From Saccharothrix luteola (GTDB taxonomy: Bacteria; Actinomycetota; Actinomycetes; Mycobacteriales; Pseudonocardiaceae), in the NCBI RefSeq assembly GCF_020859565.1, contig NZ_JAJHUO010000006.1, forward strand, positions 124,001 to 188,000: a DNA stretch of 64,000 bases, read 5' to 3'. Within the stretch, counting starts at the first letter, position 1. Each line of letters starts with the position of its first letter. The notes beneath the pieces were generated by a model that saw only the letters and a program-made list of their open reading frames with translations, had not been told where the DNA came from and did no database searches. This document shows positions 34,315 to 41,784 of this stretch, piece by piece. Made by a program: the position numbers and the translations under genes.

Positions 34315-37170
34315 ATGACGGAGACCGTCGGTGGCTCCAGCAAGAAGACGGCCACCCGCAACGGTGCGGGGGACAAGAACGCCAAGCTGAAGGTGGAGCG
34401 CGTCTACACCACCGCGGGCACGCACCCCTATGACGAGGTCACCTGGGAGCACCGCGACGTCGTCATGACGAACTGGCGCGACGGCTCGGTGAACTTCGAG
34501 CAGCGGGGCGTCGAGTTCCCCGACTTCTGGTCGGTCAACGCCACCAACATCGTCACCAGCAAGTACTTCCGCGGCGCGGTGGGCACGCCGCAGCGCGAGC
34601 ACAGCCTGCGCCAGCTCATCGACCGCGTGGTGAAGACCTACGTCGAGGCGGGCGTCAAGCACGGCTACTTCACCACCGCCGAGGACGCCGAGATCTACGA
34701 GCACGAGCTGACCTGGATGCTGCTGCACCAGGTGTTCAGCTTCAACTCGCCGGTCTGGTTCAACGTGGGCACCAGCTCGCCGCAGCAGGTCAGCGCCTGC
34801 TTCATCCTGTCGGTCGACGACACGATGGAGTCGATCCTGAACTGGTACCGCGAGGAGGGCCTGATCTTCAAGGGCGGCTCCGGCGCGGGCCTGAACCTCT
34901 CGCGCATCCGGTCGTCCAAGGAGCTGCTGTCCTCCGGCGGCACGGCGTCCGGCCCGGTGTCGTTCATGCGCGGCGCCGACGCGTCCGCGGGCACCATCAA
35001 GTCCGGCGGCGCGACCCGCCGTGCGGCGAAGATGGTCGTGCTGGACGTCGACCACCCGGACGTCGAGGAGTTCATCCAGACCAAGGCGCGGGAAGAGGAC
35101 AAGGTCCGCGCGCTGCGCGACGCCGGGTTCGACATGGACCTGGGCGGCAAGGACATCGTGTCCGTGCAGTACCAGAACGCGAACAACTCGATCCGCGTGT
35201 CGGACGAGTTCATGCACGCCTACGAGAACGGCGGGCAGTTCGGCCTGCGCGCCCGCCAGACCGGCGAGGTCATCGAGCACATCGACGCGAAGGACCTGTT
35301 CCGCAAGCTGGCGCAGGCCGCGTGGGAGTGCGCCGACCCGGGCATCCAGTACGACGGCACGATCAACGACTGGCACACCACGCCGGAGTCGGGCCGCATC
35401 ACGGCCTCGAACCCGTGCTCGGAGTACATGCACCTGGACAACTCCAGCTGCAACCTGGCGTCGTTGAACCTGATGAAGTTCCTCTCCGACGACGGCACGT
35501 TCAACGCGGAGCTGTTCGCCAAGTCGGTCGAGCTGATCATCACCGCGATGGACATCTCGATCTGCTTCGCGGACTTCCCGACGCCCGCGATCGGCGAGAC
35601 GACCCGCGCGTTCCGCCAGCTGGGCATCGGCTACGCGAACCTGGGCGCGCTGCTCATGGCGACCGGTCACGCGTACGACTCCGAGGGTGGCCGCGCGCTG
35701 GCCGCCGCAATCACGTCCCTGATGCAGGCCGTGGCGTACAAGCGGTCCGCCGAACTGGCGGGCATCGTCGGCCCGTACGAGGGCTATGCCCGCAACGCCG
35801 AGGGGCACCAGCGGGTCATCCGCAAGCACTCGGCCGCCAACGACATGCTGCGCACGTACCACGCGAACGACGGCGCGGTGCAGAAGGTCGCGACCAGGGC
35901 GTGGCAGGAGTGCCAGCGCATCGGCGCCCGCAACGGCTGGCGCAACGCGCAGGCCAGCGTGCTCGCGCCCACCGGCACCATCGGCCTGATGATGGACTGC
36001 GACACCACCGGCATCGAGCCGGACCTGGCGCTGGTGAAGTTCAAGAAGCTGGTCGGCGGCGGCTCGATGCAGATCGTCAACCAGACCGTGCCGCGGGCGC
36101 TGAAGGTCCTCGGCTACCAGCAGGAGCAGATCGAGGCGATCGTCGAGTACATCGGCGAGCACGGCCACGTGGTGGACGCGCCGGGCCTCAAGACCGAGCA
36201 CTACGAGGTGTTCGACTGCGCCATGGGCGACCGCTCGATCGCGCCGATGGGCCACGTGCGGATGATGGCCGCGGTGCAGCCGTTCATCTCGGGCGCGATC
36301 TCCAAGACGGTGAACATGCCGGAGACGGCGACCGTCGAGGAGGTCGAGGAGATCTACTACCAGGGCTGGAAGCTCGGTCTCAAGGCGCTGGCGATCTACC
36401 GCGACAACTGCAAGGTCGGCCAGCCGCTGTCGGCGGGCAAGTCGGCCAAGTCGTCGGCGGTCGCGTCGTCGGAGGCCAAGCCCGAGACCGTCGTGGAGTA
36501 CCGCCCGGTGCGCAAGCGGCTGCCGAAGAAGCGCCCGTCGCAGACGGTGTCGTTCACGGTCGGCGGCGCGGAGGGCTACCTGCACGCCGGCTCGTACCCG
36601 GACGACGGCCTCGGCGAGATCTTCGTCAAGCTGGGCAAGCAGGGCTCGACGCTGGCCGGCGTGATGGACGCGTTCTCCATGTCCATCTCGGTGGGTCTGC
36701 AGTACGGCATCCCGCTGGAGTTCTACGTCTCGAAGTTCCAGAACCTGCGCTTCGAGCCGGCGGGCATGACGGACGACCCGGACGTCCGCATCGCGACGAG
36801 CGTCCTGGACTACCTGTTCCGCCGCCTGGCGCTGGACTACCTGCCGTTCGAGAAGCGGGCGCAGCTCGGCATCTTCACCGCCGACGAGCGCACCGCGCAG
36901 GTCTCGTCCGACTACGGCAACGGCGACGTGGACCTGGAGGGTCTGCGCACGTCGGTCGACGCGGCTCCGGCCACGTCGACCACCCCGGCGCCGGAGGAGA
37001 AGAAGTCCAAGCCGCAGGACGTCAGGGTCGGCAGCTCGACGGAACTGCTCGAACTGCACCTGGGCAAGGCCGCCGACGCGCCGCTCTGCATGACGTGCGG
37101 CACGAAGATGCGCCCGGCCGGCTCGTGCTACCTGTGCGAGGGCTGCGGCTCCACCTCGGGCTGCAGCTGA
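34315..37170 (+). CDS. nrdJ: Adenosylcobalamin-dependent (class II) ribonucleoside-diphosphate reductase
   Basis: 951 aa. The three active-site cysteines map clearly: Cys162 (SACFILSVDD) and Cys379 (SSCNLASLNL) as the redox pair, and Cys368 with Glu370 in NPCSE as the thiyl radical site. The C-terminal tail has redox/zinc cysteines (CMTCGTKMRPAGSCYLCEGC). It makes deoxynucleotides without oxygen using coenzyme B12. ATG 34315 has GAGGAAG upstream; an upstream in-frame GTG (34291) adds only eight residues. No cobalamin riboswitch is visible; control is probably via NrdR. Confidence 0.96.
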   Translation: MTETVGGSSKKTATRNGAGDKNAKLKVERVYTTAGTHPYDEVTWEHRDVVMTNWRDGSVNFEQRGVEFPDFWSVNATNIVTSKYFRGAVGTPQREHSLRQLIDRVVKTYVEAGVKHGYFTTAEDAEIYEHELTWMLLHQVFSFNSPVWFNVGTSSPQQVSACFILSVDDTMESILNWYREEGLIFKGGSGAGLNLSRIRSSKELLSSGGTASGPVSFMRGADASAGTIKSGGATRRAAKMVVLDVDHPDVEEFIQTKAREEDKVRALRDAGFDMDLGGKDIVSVQYQNANNSIRVSDEFMHAYENGGQFGLRARQTGEVIEHIDAKDLFRKLAQAAWECADPGIQYDGTINDWHTTPESGRITASNPCSEYMHLDNSSCNLASLNLMKFLSDDGTFNAELFAKSVELIITAMDISICFADFPTPAIGETTRAFRQLGIGYANLGALLMATGHAYDSEGGRALAAAITSLMQAVAYKRSAELAGIVGPYEGYARNAEGHQRVIRKHSAANDMLRTYHANDGAVQKVATRAWQECQRIGARNGWRNAQASVLAPTGTIGLMMDCDTTGIEPDLALVKFKKLVGGGSMQIVNQTVPRALKVLGYQQEQIEAIVEYIGEHGHVVDAPGLKTEHYEVFDCAMGDRSIAPMGHVRMMAAVQPFISGAISKTVNMPETATVEEVEEIYYQGWKLGLKALAIYRDNCKVGQPLSAGKSAKSSAVASSEAKPETVVEYRPVRKRLPKKRPSQTVSFTVGGAEGYLHAGSYPDDGLGEIFVKLGKQGSTLAGVMDAFSMSISVGLQYGIPLEFYVSKFQNLRFEPAGMTDDPDVRIATSVLDYLFRRLALDYLPFEKRAQLGIFTADERTAQVSSDYGNGDVDLEGLRTSVDAAPATSTTPAPEEKKSKPQDVRVGSSTELLELHLGKAADAPLCMTCGTKMRPAGSCYLCEGCGSTSGCS

Positions 37171-37175
37171 CAGAC

Positions 37176-37211
37176 AACTGGGCCCCGGCGTTGGCGCGCC
37201 GGGGCCCAGTT
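37176..37211 (+). terminator. Terminator after nrdJ
   Basis: Perfect 14-bp inverted repeat AACTGGGCCCCGGC / GCCGGGGCCCAGTT with an 8-nt loop, starting 5 bp after the nrdJ stop. No T-run, as usual in high-GC actinobacteria. Confidence 0.85.
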
Positions 37212-37311
37212 AAGAGTGAGAGCACTTGAGCCCTCGTTGTCGCCGACGGATCCTCTCGTGCTCTCGCTCAACAAACAAGTTGATCTAGATGCACGAGAGG
37301 AGGTGAGAAGG

Positions 37312-37407
37312 ATGGCCGCGAAGTACCGCAGCGCCAAGACGGGGCGCTACGTCACCAAAAAGTACGGCAAGTCCCACCCTTCGACGACTGTCAAGGAGTC
37401 GAAGTGA
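37312..37407 (+). CDS. Conserved-looking 31-aa basic peptide
   Basis: 31 residues beginning MAAKYRSAKTGRYVTKKYGK and ending TTVKESK: nine lysines/arginines, four tyrosine/aromatic positions and a TGRYVTK core. The ATG at 37312 has a strong AGGAGGTGAGAAGG ribosome site. It lies between two strong terminator hairpins (37176-37211 and 37438-37494), so it is its own transcription unit. The sequence style (RSAKTGxFVTK ... HPxTTVxE) resembles small uncharacterised proteins I recall from many bacteria, but I cannot name the family. The charge suggests nucleic-acid binding; unproven. Confidence 0.7.
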   Translation: MAAKYRSAKTGRYVTKKYGKSHPSTTVKESK

Positions 37408-37437
37408 CGACGATGTCGAGCTGATCACAGCCGACAC

Positions 37438-37494
37438 GCACCACCTTCGTGGTGCACGATGTTGAAGGGGTGGCGCTTGCGCCACCCCTTCAAC
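37438..37494 (+). terminator. Double-hairpin terminator after the 31-aa peptide gene
   Basis: Two hairpins in tandem: GCACCAC-CTTC-GTGGTGC (438-455), then a 15-bp perfect stem GTTGAAGGGGTGGCG / CGCCACCCCTTCAAC with loop CTTG (461-494). Unusually strong for a 31-codon gene. The stretch 37495-37675 that follows, up to the TetR promoter, shows nothing I can call. Confidence 0.85.
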
Positions 37495-37679
37495 CACAGA
37501 AGCAACGCCGGTTGTGCGAGCGTTTCACCGCCGAGGCCGCGTACGAGTTGGCAACGGGTCGTATTCGACCACGCAGAACAGCATTCCGGCCGTGCGATTA
37601 GGTCGCGGCCACGTACGGCGACGATGGTGGGCGGCGGCACTGCTTGTTGCACGGGCTTCCGGGTGACTGACTCCTCGAA

Positions 37680-37702
37680 TTTTGTACAGTCCGTTCCAAA
37701 AC
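37680..37702. promoter_or_regulatory. TetR operator copy 1 (upstream of tetR-like gene)
   Basis: TTTTGTACAG-N7-CAAAAC. The same layout TTTTAGACAG-N7-CAAAAC recurs at 38349-38371 before the adjacent MFS gene. It overlaps TTGTAC (682-687), a -35 candidate with TACCGT (707-712) as -10. Probably the site for the TetR-like repressor encoded between the two copies. Confidence 0.6.
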
Positions 37703-37719
37703 CTGCTACCGTCTCCCCC

Positions 37720-38310
37720 GTGCCCCGACCCAAGGAGTTCGACGAGGAGCAGGCGCTCGACGCGGCCATGCGGACGTTCTGGGCGAACGGTTACGAGGCC
37801 ACGTCCACCGAAGACCTGTGCCGCGCCACCGGTCTCGGCCGCAGCAGCATCTACAACACGTTCACCAGCAAGCACGAGCTCTTCAAGCGCGCCCTCGTCC
37901 GCTACACCGAGCTGATGACCGCCGGCCAGATCGCACTGCTCGAAGACGAGACGCGGTCGCCCGGACAACGCCTGCGCGACCTGTTCGACGCGATCATCGC
38001 GGGCGAGGTGGAGCACCGGCGGGACGATCGCGGTATCGGTTGCCTGACCGTGAACACCACCGTGGAGCTGGCCGGGCGGGACCGCGAGGCCGCCGAACTG
38101 GTCGACCGCGACCAGCGACGCAGGCTCGACGCGCTGGAAGCGGTCATCGCCGCCGGCCAACGCGACGGCCGGTTCACGTCGAAGCAGCAGCCCGCGGAGC
38201 TGGCGCGGTTCGTCAACGCGGTCATCGCGGGCATCCGGGTCGCCGGTCAGGGCGGCGCGGACATCCCGACGCTGAAGGCCATCGCGTCCACCGCCCTGGA
38301 CGCCCTCTAG
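37720..38310 (+). CDS. TetR/AcrR family transcriptional regulator
   Basis: 196 aa. HTH at about residues 10-55 (ALDAAMRTFWANGYEATSTE, then DLCRATGLGRSSIYNTFTSK). C-terminal helical domain with the GCLTVNTTVELAGRD segment of the TetR_C_16-like YxaF/LmrA group. GTG 37720 is 7 nt after a TACCGT hexamer, so leaderless. Lies 74 bp upstream of an MFS pump on the same strand; matching operator-like repeats precede both genes, so it likely represses itself and the pump. Confidence 0.88.
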   Translation: MPRPKEFDEEQALDAAMRTFWANGYEATSTEDLCRATGLGRSSIYNTFTSKHELFKRALVRYTELMTAGQIALLEDETRSPGQRLRDLFDAIIAGEVEHRRDDRGIGCLTVNTTVELAGRDREAAELVDRDQRRRLDALEAVIAAGQRDGRFTSKQQPAELARFVNAVIAGIRVAGQGGADIPTLKAIASTALDAL

Positions 38311-38348
38311 GACTCCGGAGGGTCACCGCTGGATCGAGCACGCCCTCA

Positions 38349-38371
38349 TTTTAGACAGATCAATACAAAAC
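38349..38371. promoter_or_regulatory. TetR operator copy 2 (upstream of MFS gene)
   Basis: TTTTAGACAG-N7-CAAAAC, identical in spacing and nearly in sequence to the copy at 37680-37702. It ends 13 bp before the MFS start, overlapping the leader, where bound repressor would block transcription or entry. Confidence 0.6.
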
Positions 38372-38384
38372 AGGAGCACCCGGA

Positions 38385-39602
38385 ATGCCCCGTGTCGTCC
38401 ACCTGCTCGCCCTCGGCATCTTCGCCATGGTCACCAGCGAGTTCGTCGTCGCCGGCCTGATGCCGCAGATGGCCGCCGGCCTGCACGTCACCATCCCCGA
38501 GATCGGCTACCTGATCACCGCGTTCGCCGCCGCGATGGCCGTCGGCGGCCCGCTGCTCGGCGTGCTCATGCTCCGACTCCGGCCCAAGCCCGCGCTGATG
38601 GCGCTGTTCGCCGTCTTCCTCGCCGGCAACGTCCTCGCCGCCACGGCCACCGACTACGGCGTCATGCTGGTCGCCCGAGTCATCACGGGCGCCGCGGCGC
38701 AGGCGTTCTTCGGCGTGGCGCTGTCGGTGACCTCCGCCCTGGTCGCGGAGCACCTGCGCGGGCGCGCCACCGCGACCGTCCTCAACGGACTGATGCTCGG
38801 CACGCTCCTCGGCCTGCCGCTGGCCACGTTCGTCGGCGCGCACCTCGGCTGGCGCGCGGCGTTCTGGGGCATCGCCGCGCTCACCGTCGTGGCCGCCGCC
38901 AGCACGGTCGCGGGCGTGCCGCGGCTGGACCGAGCCGGCGGCGACACGACCGTGCGCGCCGAACTGCGCGCCGTCGCCCGGCCGAGGCTGTGGCTCGTGC
39001 TGTCCACCAGCACGTGCGTCATCGGCGCGACGTTCGCCGCGTTCAGCTACGCCAACCCGATCCTGACCGAGGTCACCGGCTTCGCCACGGGAACGGTCCC
39101 GCTGCTGCTCATCGCCTACGGCGCGGCCACGCTCGTCGGGAACCACGTGGTCGGCCGGCTGGCCGACCGCCACGCCCTGCCCGCCCTGCTCGCGGGACTC
39201 GGGCTCAACGCCCTCTTCCTCACCGCCTTCGCCCTGTTCGCCGACGAGAAGGCGCCCGCGGTGGTGAGCCTGCTCGGCATCGGCCTGGTCGGCGTCACGA
39301 TGAACCCCGCGCTGGTGACCCGCGTGCAGCGCACGGGCAACACAGGCGCGCTGGTCAACACCGTGCACGGGTCGTTCATCACGTCCGGCATCATCATCGG
39401 GTCGTGGCTGGGCGGCCTGCTCATCGCCGACCACGGCCTGCGCGCGCCGTTGTGGCTGGGCGCGGTGCTCGCGGTGCTCGGCCTCGTCACCCTGGTCCCC
39501 GACGTGCGGCGGTGGACCACGGCGCGGACGTCGGACAAGGCCCTTGCGCCGGACGGACCCACTCCTGCCGAAGTGCACGGCGGACGCGGGCGCGCGTCCT
39601 AG
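38385..39602 (+). CDS. MFS transporter, DHA1/AraJ-like exporter
   Basis: 405 aa with about 12 TM helices. The N-terminus HLLALGIFAMVTSEFVVAGL is typical of the AraJ/YdhP DHA1 group. A motif-C-like LGTLLGLPLATFVGAHLGWR lies in helix 5. ATG 38385 has CAGGAG upstream. Controlled most likely by the TetR gene 74 bp before it through a shared operator. Substrate unknown; sugar or drug efflux are both seen in the family. Confidence 0.88.
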   Translation: MPRVVHLLALGIFAMVTSEFVVAGLMPQMAAGLHVTIPEIGYLITAFAAAMAVGGPLLGVLMLRLRPKPALMALFAVFLAGNVLAATATDYGVMLVARVITGAAAQAFFGVALSVTSALVAEHLRGRATATVLNGLMLGTLLGLPLATFVGAHLGWRAAFWGIAALTVVAAASTVAGVPRLDRAGGDTTVRAELRAVARPRLWLVLSTSTCVIGATFAAFSYANPILTEVTGFATGTVPLLLIAYGAATLVGNHVVGRLADRHALPALLAGLGLNALFLTAFALFADEKAPAVVSLLGIGLVGVTMNPALVTRVQRTGNTGALVNTVHGSFITSGIIIGSWLGGLLIADHGLRAPLWLGAVLAVLGLVTLVPDVRRWTTARTSDKALAPDGPTPAEVHGGRGRAS

Positions 39603-39655
39603 AGTCCCGCCAGGCGGCTGTGGGAGGCCGCACCGAGAAGTGGGGGAGATCGACC

Positions 39656-40978
39656 ATGCGAAGATCCGCCTTGGCCGTCGCCGTGCTCGCGCTGGCCGCG
39701 CTGCCCGTCACCACCACCGCCCACGCCGCCGCCGGACCGAGCGTGCGGTGGGCGCACAGCGCCACCGGCGACCTCGGCACGCTGGAGGTCTCCGCGTCCG
39801 CCGACGCCGGCATCGCCTCGCTGCGCGCCTACGTCGTGTCGTACGCGACCGGTCAGGACGTGGCCGTCGTCGACGAGTTCGTGCTGCACTCCGGCACGGC
39901 CGTCGACGGCGTCTGGCGCACACCCGCGCCGTTGCAACTGGACCAGCTCGGCGGCTACCGCGTCGACGTGGAGGCCACCGACGCGGCCGGCGTCAGCACC
40001 CCGCGTGCCCAGGAGGGCTCGCTGTCCTACTACGTCGACACGACGCTCACGTTCCTCTCTGACGACCCCACCGCCACCTACGCGCGCCGGTCGGTCGACG
40101 TGCACGGCGTGCTGACCGGCCGCTGGCCCGCCACGCGCGAGGTCAAGCCCATCGCGAACGCCGCCGTCGACCTGAGCAACGGGTACGGCGGCCACTACGT
40201 CGACGCGATCACCGCGGCCGACGGGTCCTACCGCGCCACCCTGCCGATGGACCAGGACGCGTTCTACGAGGACCAAGGGTTCGTGCAGGCCACGTTCCAC
40301 AGCAGGGACGGCATGCTGGGCGCGGGCACCCACGCGATCGACGTGACCCTGACGCGCTCGCCCTCCACCATCACGACCCGCGTCGAGCCGCGGCGGATCG
40401 ACCGCGGCGAGGAGGCCGTGCTGTCCGGGCGGGTGACCTGGGAGGCGCCCGGCGGGCGGCAGCCGGCGGCGGGCCAACCCGTGCACGTCTGGTTCTGCTA
40501 CTCGTACCAGACCGTCTGCCAAACGTTCGTGGGCACCGCGACCACTGACGCCGACGGCCGCTTCCACCTTCCCACGACGCCGCCGGCGACCGGCAAGTTC
40601 GAGCTGTTCGCCCCGTTCGAGGACATCTTCATCGCCACCGGCACCACGACCAGGGACATCGTGGTCTACCAGCCGGCGGCGTTCACCGCCTTCACCGCGG
40701 TCCGTGACACGTCCGGCGCGGTCACCGCGAGCGGCCGGCTGCGGTTCGACGGCGGCAGCACGCCCTACCCGATCCCGGTCGAGATCCAGTTCCGCGCCGC
40801 GGGCACCGACACGTGGACCACGGTGGCGACCGTGCCGAACGCCGAGTACGCGAGCTCCGGCGAGCACGCGTTCTCGGCCACGGTGCCGAACCAGCCCTCC
40901 GGCGCGTGGCGCGCCCGCTACCCCGGCCTGACCGACCACTACCGGCCGCTGCTCAGCGAGCGGGTCCGCGTCGTCTGA
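39656..40978 (+). CDS. Secreted protein with Ig-like / carboxypeptidase-regulatory-like repeats
   Basis: 440 aa. Signal peptide MRRSALAVAVLALAALPVTT with cleavage near AHA-A (residue 24). The mature part is a chain of beta-sandwich modules. One (about 160-225) with VDLSNGYGGHYVDAITAADG is carboxypeptidase-regulatory-like; another (about 245-335) with CYSYQTVCQTFVG has a probable disulphide. No catalytic motif and no anchor seen. Resembles actinobacterial secreted hypothetical proteins. ATG 39656 follows GGGGGAG. Function unknown. Confidence 0.75.
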   Translation: MRRSALAVAVLALAALPVTTTAHAAAGPSVRWAHSATGDLGTLEVSASADAGIASLRAYVVSYATGQDVAVVDEFVLHSGTAVDGVWRTPAPLQLDQLGGYRVDVEATDAAGVSTPRAQEGSLSYYVDTTLTFLSDDPTATYARRSVDVHGVLTGRWPATREVKPIANAAVDLSNGYGGHYVDAITAADGSYRATLPMDQDAFYEDQGFVQATFHSRDGMLGAGTHAIDVTLTRSPSTITTRVEPRRIDRGEEAVLSGRVTWEAPGGRQPAAGQPVHVWFCYSYQTVCQTFVGTATTDADGRFHLPTTPPATGKFELFAPFEDIFIATGTTTRDIVVYQPAAFTAFTAVRDTSGAVTASGRLRFDGGSTPYPIPVEIQFRAAGTDTWTTVATVPNAEYASSGEHAFSATVPNQPSGAWRARYPGLTDHYRPLLSERVRVV

Positions 40979-40984
40979 TGGCCG

Positions 40985-41026
40985 GGACCCGCGTCGCGCC
41001 ACCGTCGTGTGACGCGACGCGGGTCC
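40985..41026. terminator. Bidirectional terminator between convergent genes
   Basis: Perfect 14-bp stem GGACCCGCGTCGCG / CGCGACGCGGGTCC with a 14-nt loop, between the secreted-protein stop (40978) and the sdhB stop (41031). Confidence 0.8.
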
Positions 41027-41030
41027 GGTG

Positions 41031-41783
41031 TCAGGCCTTGTTGCGGAACAGCTTGTTGCCCAGCCAGACGATCGGGTCGTAACGCCGGTCGGCCACCCGT
41101 TCCTTCATCGGGATCAACGCGTTGTCGGTGATCTTGATGTGCTCCGGGCACACCTCCGTGCAGCACTTCGTGATGTTGCACAGACCCAGACCGTGCGACG
41201 ACTGCGCCTCCTGCACCCGGTCGGCCTCGTCGAGCGGGTGCATCTCCAGCTCGGCCACCCGCATCAGGAACCGCGGCCCGGCGAACGACTCCTTGTTCTC
41301 CTCGTGGTCGCGGATCACGTGGCACGTGTTGTTGCACAGGAAGCACTCGATGCACTTGCGGAACTCCTGCGAGCGCTCCACGTCGACCTGCTGCATCCGG
41401 TACTCCCCCGGCGCCACGCCGGCCGGCGGCTTGAACGCGGGGACCTCACGCGCCTTCTGGTAGTTGTACGACACGTCCGTGACGAGGTCGCGGATCACGG
41501 GGAACGTGCGCATCGGCGTCACGGTCACCGTCTCGTCCTCCGCGAACACCGACATCCGCGTCATGCACAGCAGCCTCGGCTTGCCGTTGATCTCCGCCGA
41601 GCACGACCCGCACTTGCCCGCCTTGCAGTTCCACCGCACGGCCAGGTCGGGCGTCTGCGTCGCCTGCAACCGGTGGATGACGTCGAGCACGACCTCACCC
41701 TCGTTGACCTCGACGGTGAAGTCCTCCAGACCACCGCCCTCGTCCGAACCGCGCCACACCCGGAAGTGCCCCTGGTACCCCAT
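41031..41783 (-). CDS. sdhB: Succinate dehydrogenase iron-sulfur subunit (Sdh1 type)
   Basis: 250 aa. N-terminal [2Fe-2S] ferredoxin domain with WNCKAGKCGSCSAEINGKP and a fourth Cys in LLCMTR. C-terminal [4Fe-4S] and third-cluster cysteines in CIECFLCNNTC and CNITKCCTEVCP. Carries electrons from the flavoprotein to menaquinone at the membrane subunit. Closest in type to mycobacterial Rv0247c. One base separates its ATG from the sdhA stop; co-transcribed sdhCAB. Confidence 0.94.
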   Translation of the reverse strand: MGYQGHFRVWRGSDEGGGLEDFTVEVNEGEVVLDVIHRLQATQTPDLAVRWNCKAGKCGSCSAEINGKPRLLCMTRMSVFAEDETVTVTPMRTFPVIRDLVTDVSYNYQKAREVPAFKPPAGVAPGEYRMQQVDVERSQEFRKCIECFLCNNTCHVIRDHEENKESFAGPRFLMRVAELEMHPLDEADRVQEAQSSHGLGLCNITKCCTEVCPEHIKITDNALIPMKERVADRRYDPIVWLGNKLFRNKA

Positions 41784-41784
41784 G

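Noticed and set aside
37500..37680. tRNA-like stem GGTCGTATTCGACC
   Set aside because: No consistent acceptor, D or anticodon arms; T-loop consensus absent.
37459..37719. N-terminal extension of the TetR gene back to ATG 37459
   Set aside because: It would begin inside the terminator stem and cross the promoter and operator; the TetR family N-terminus fits GTG 37720.
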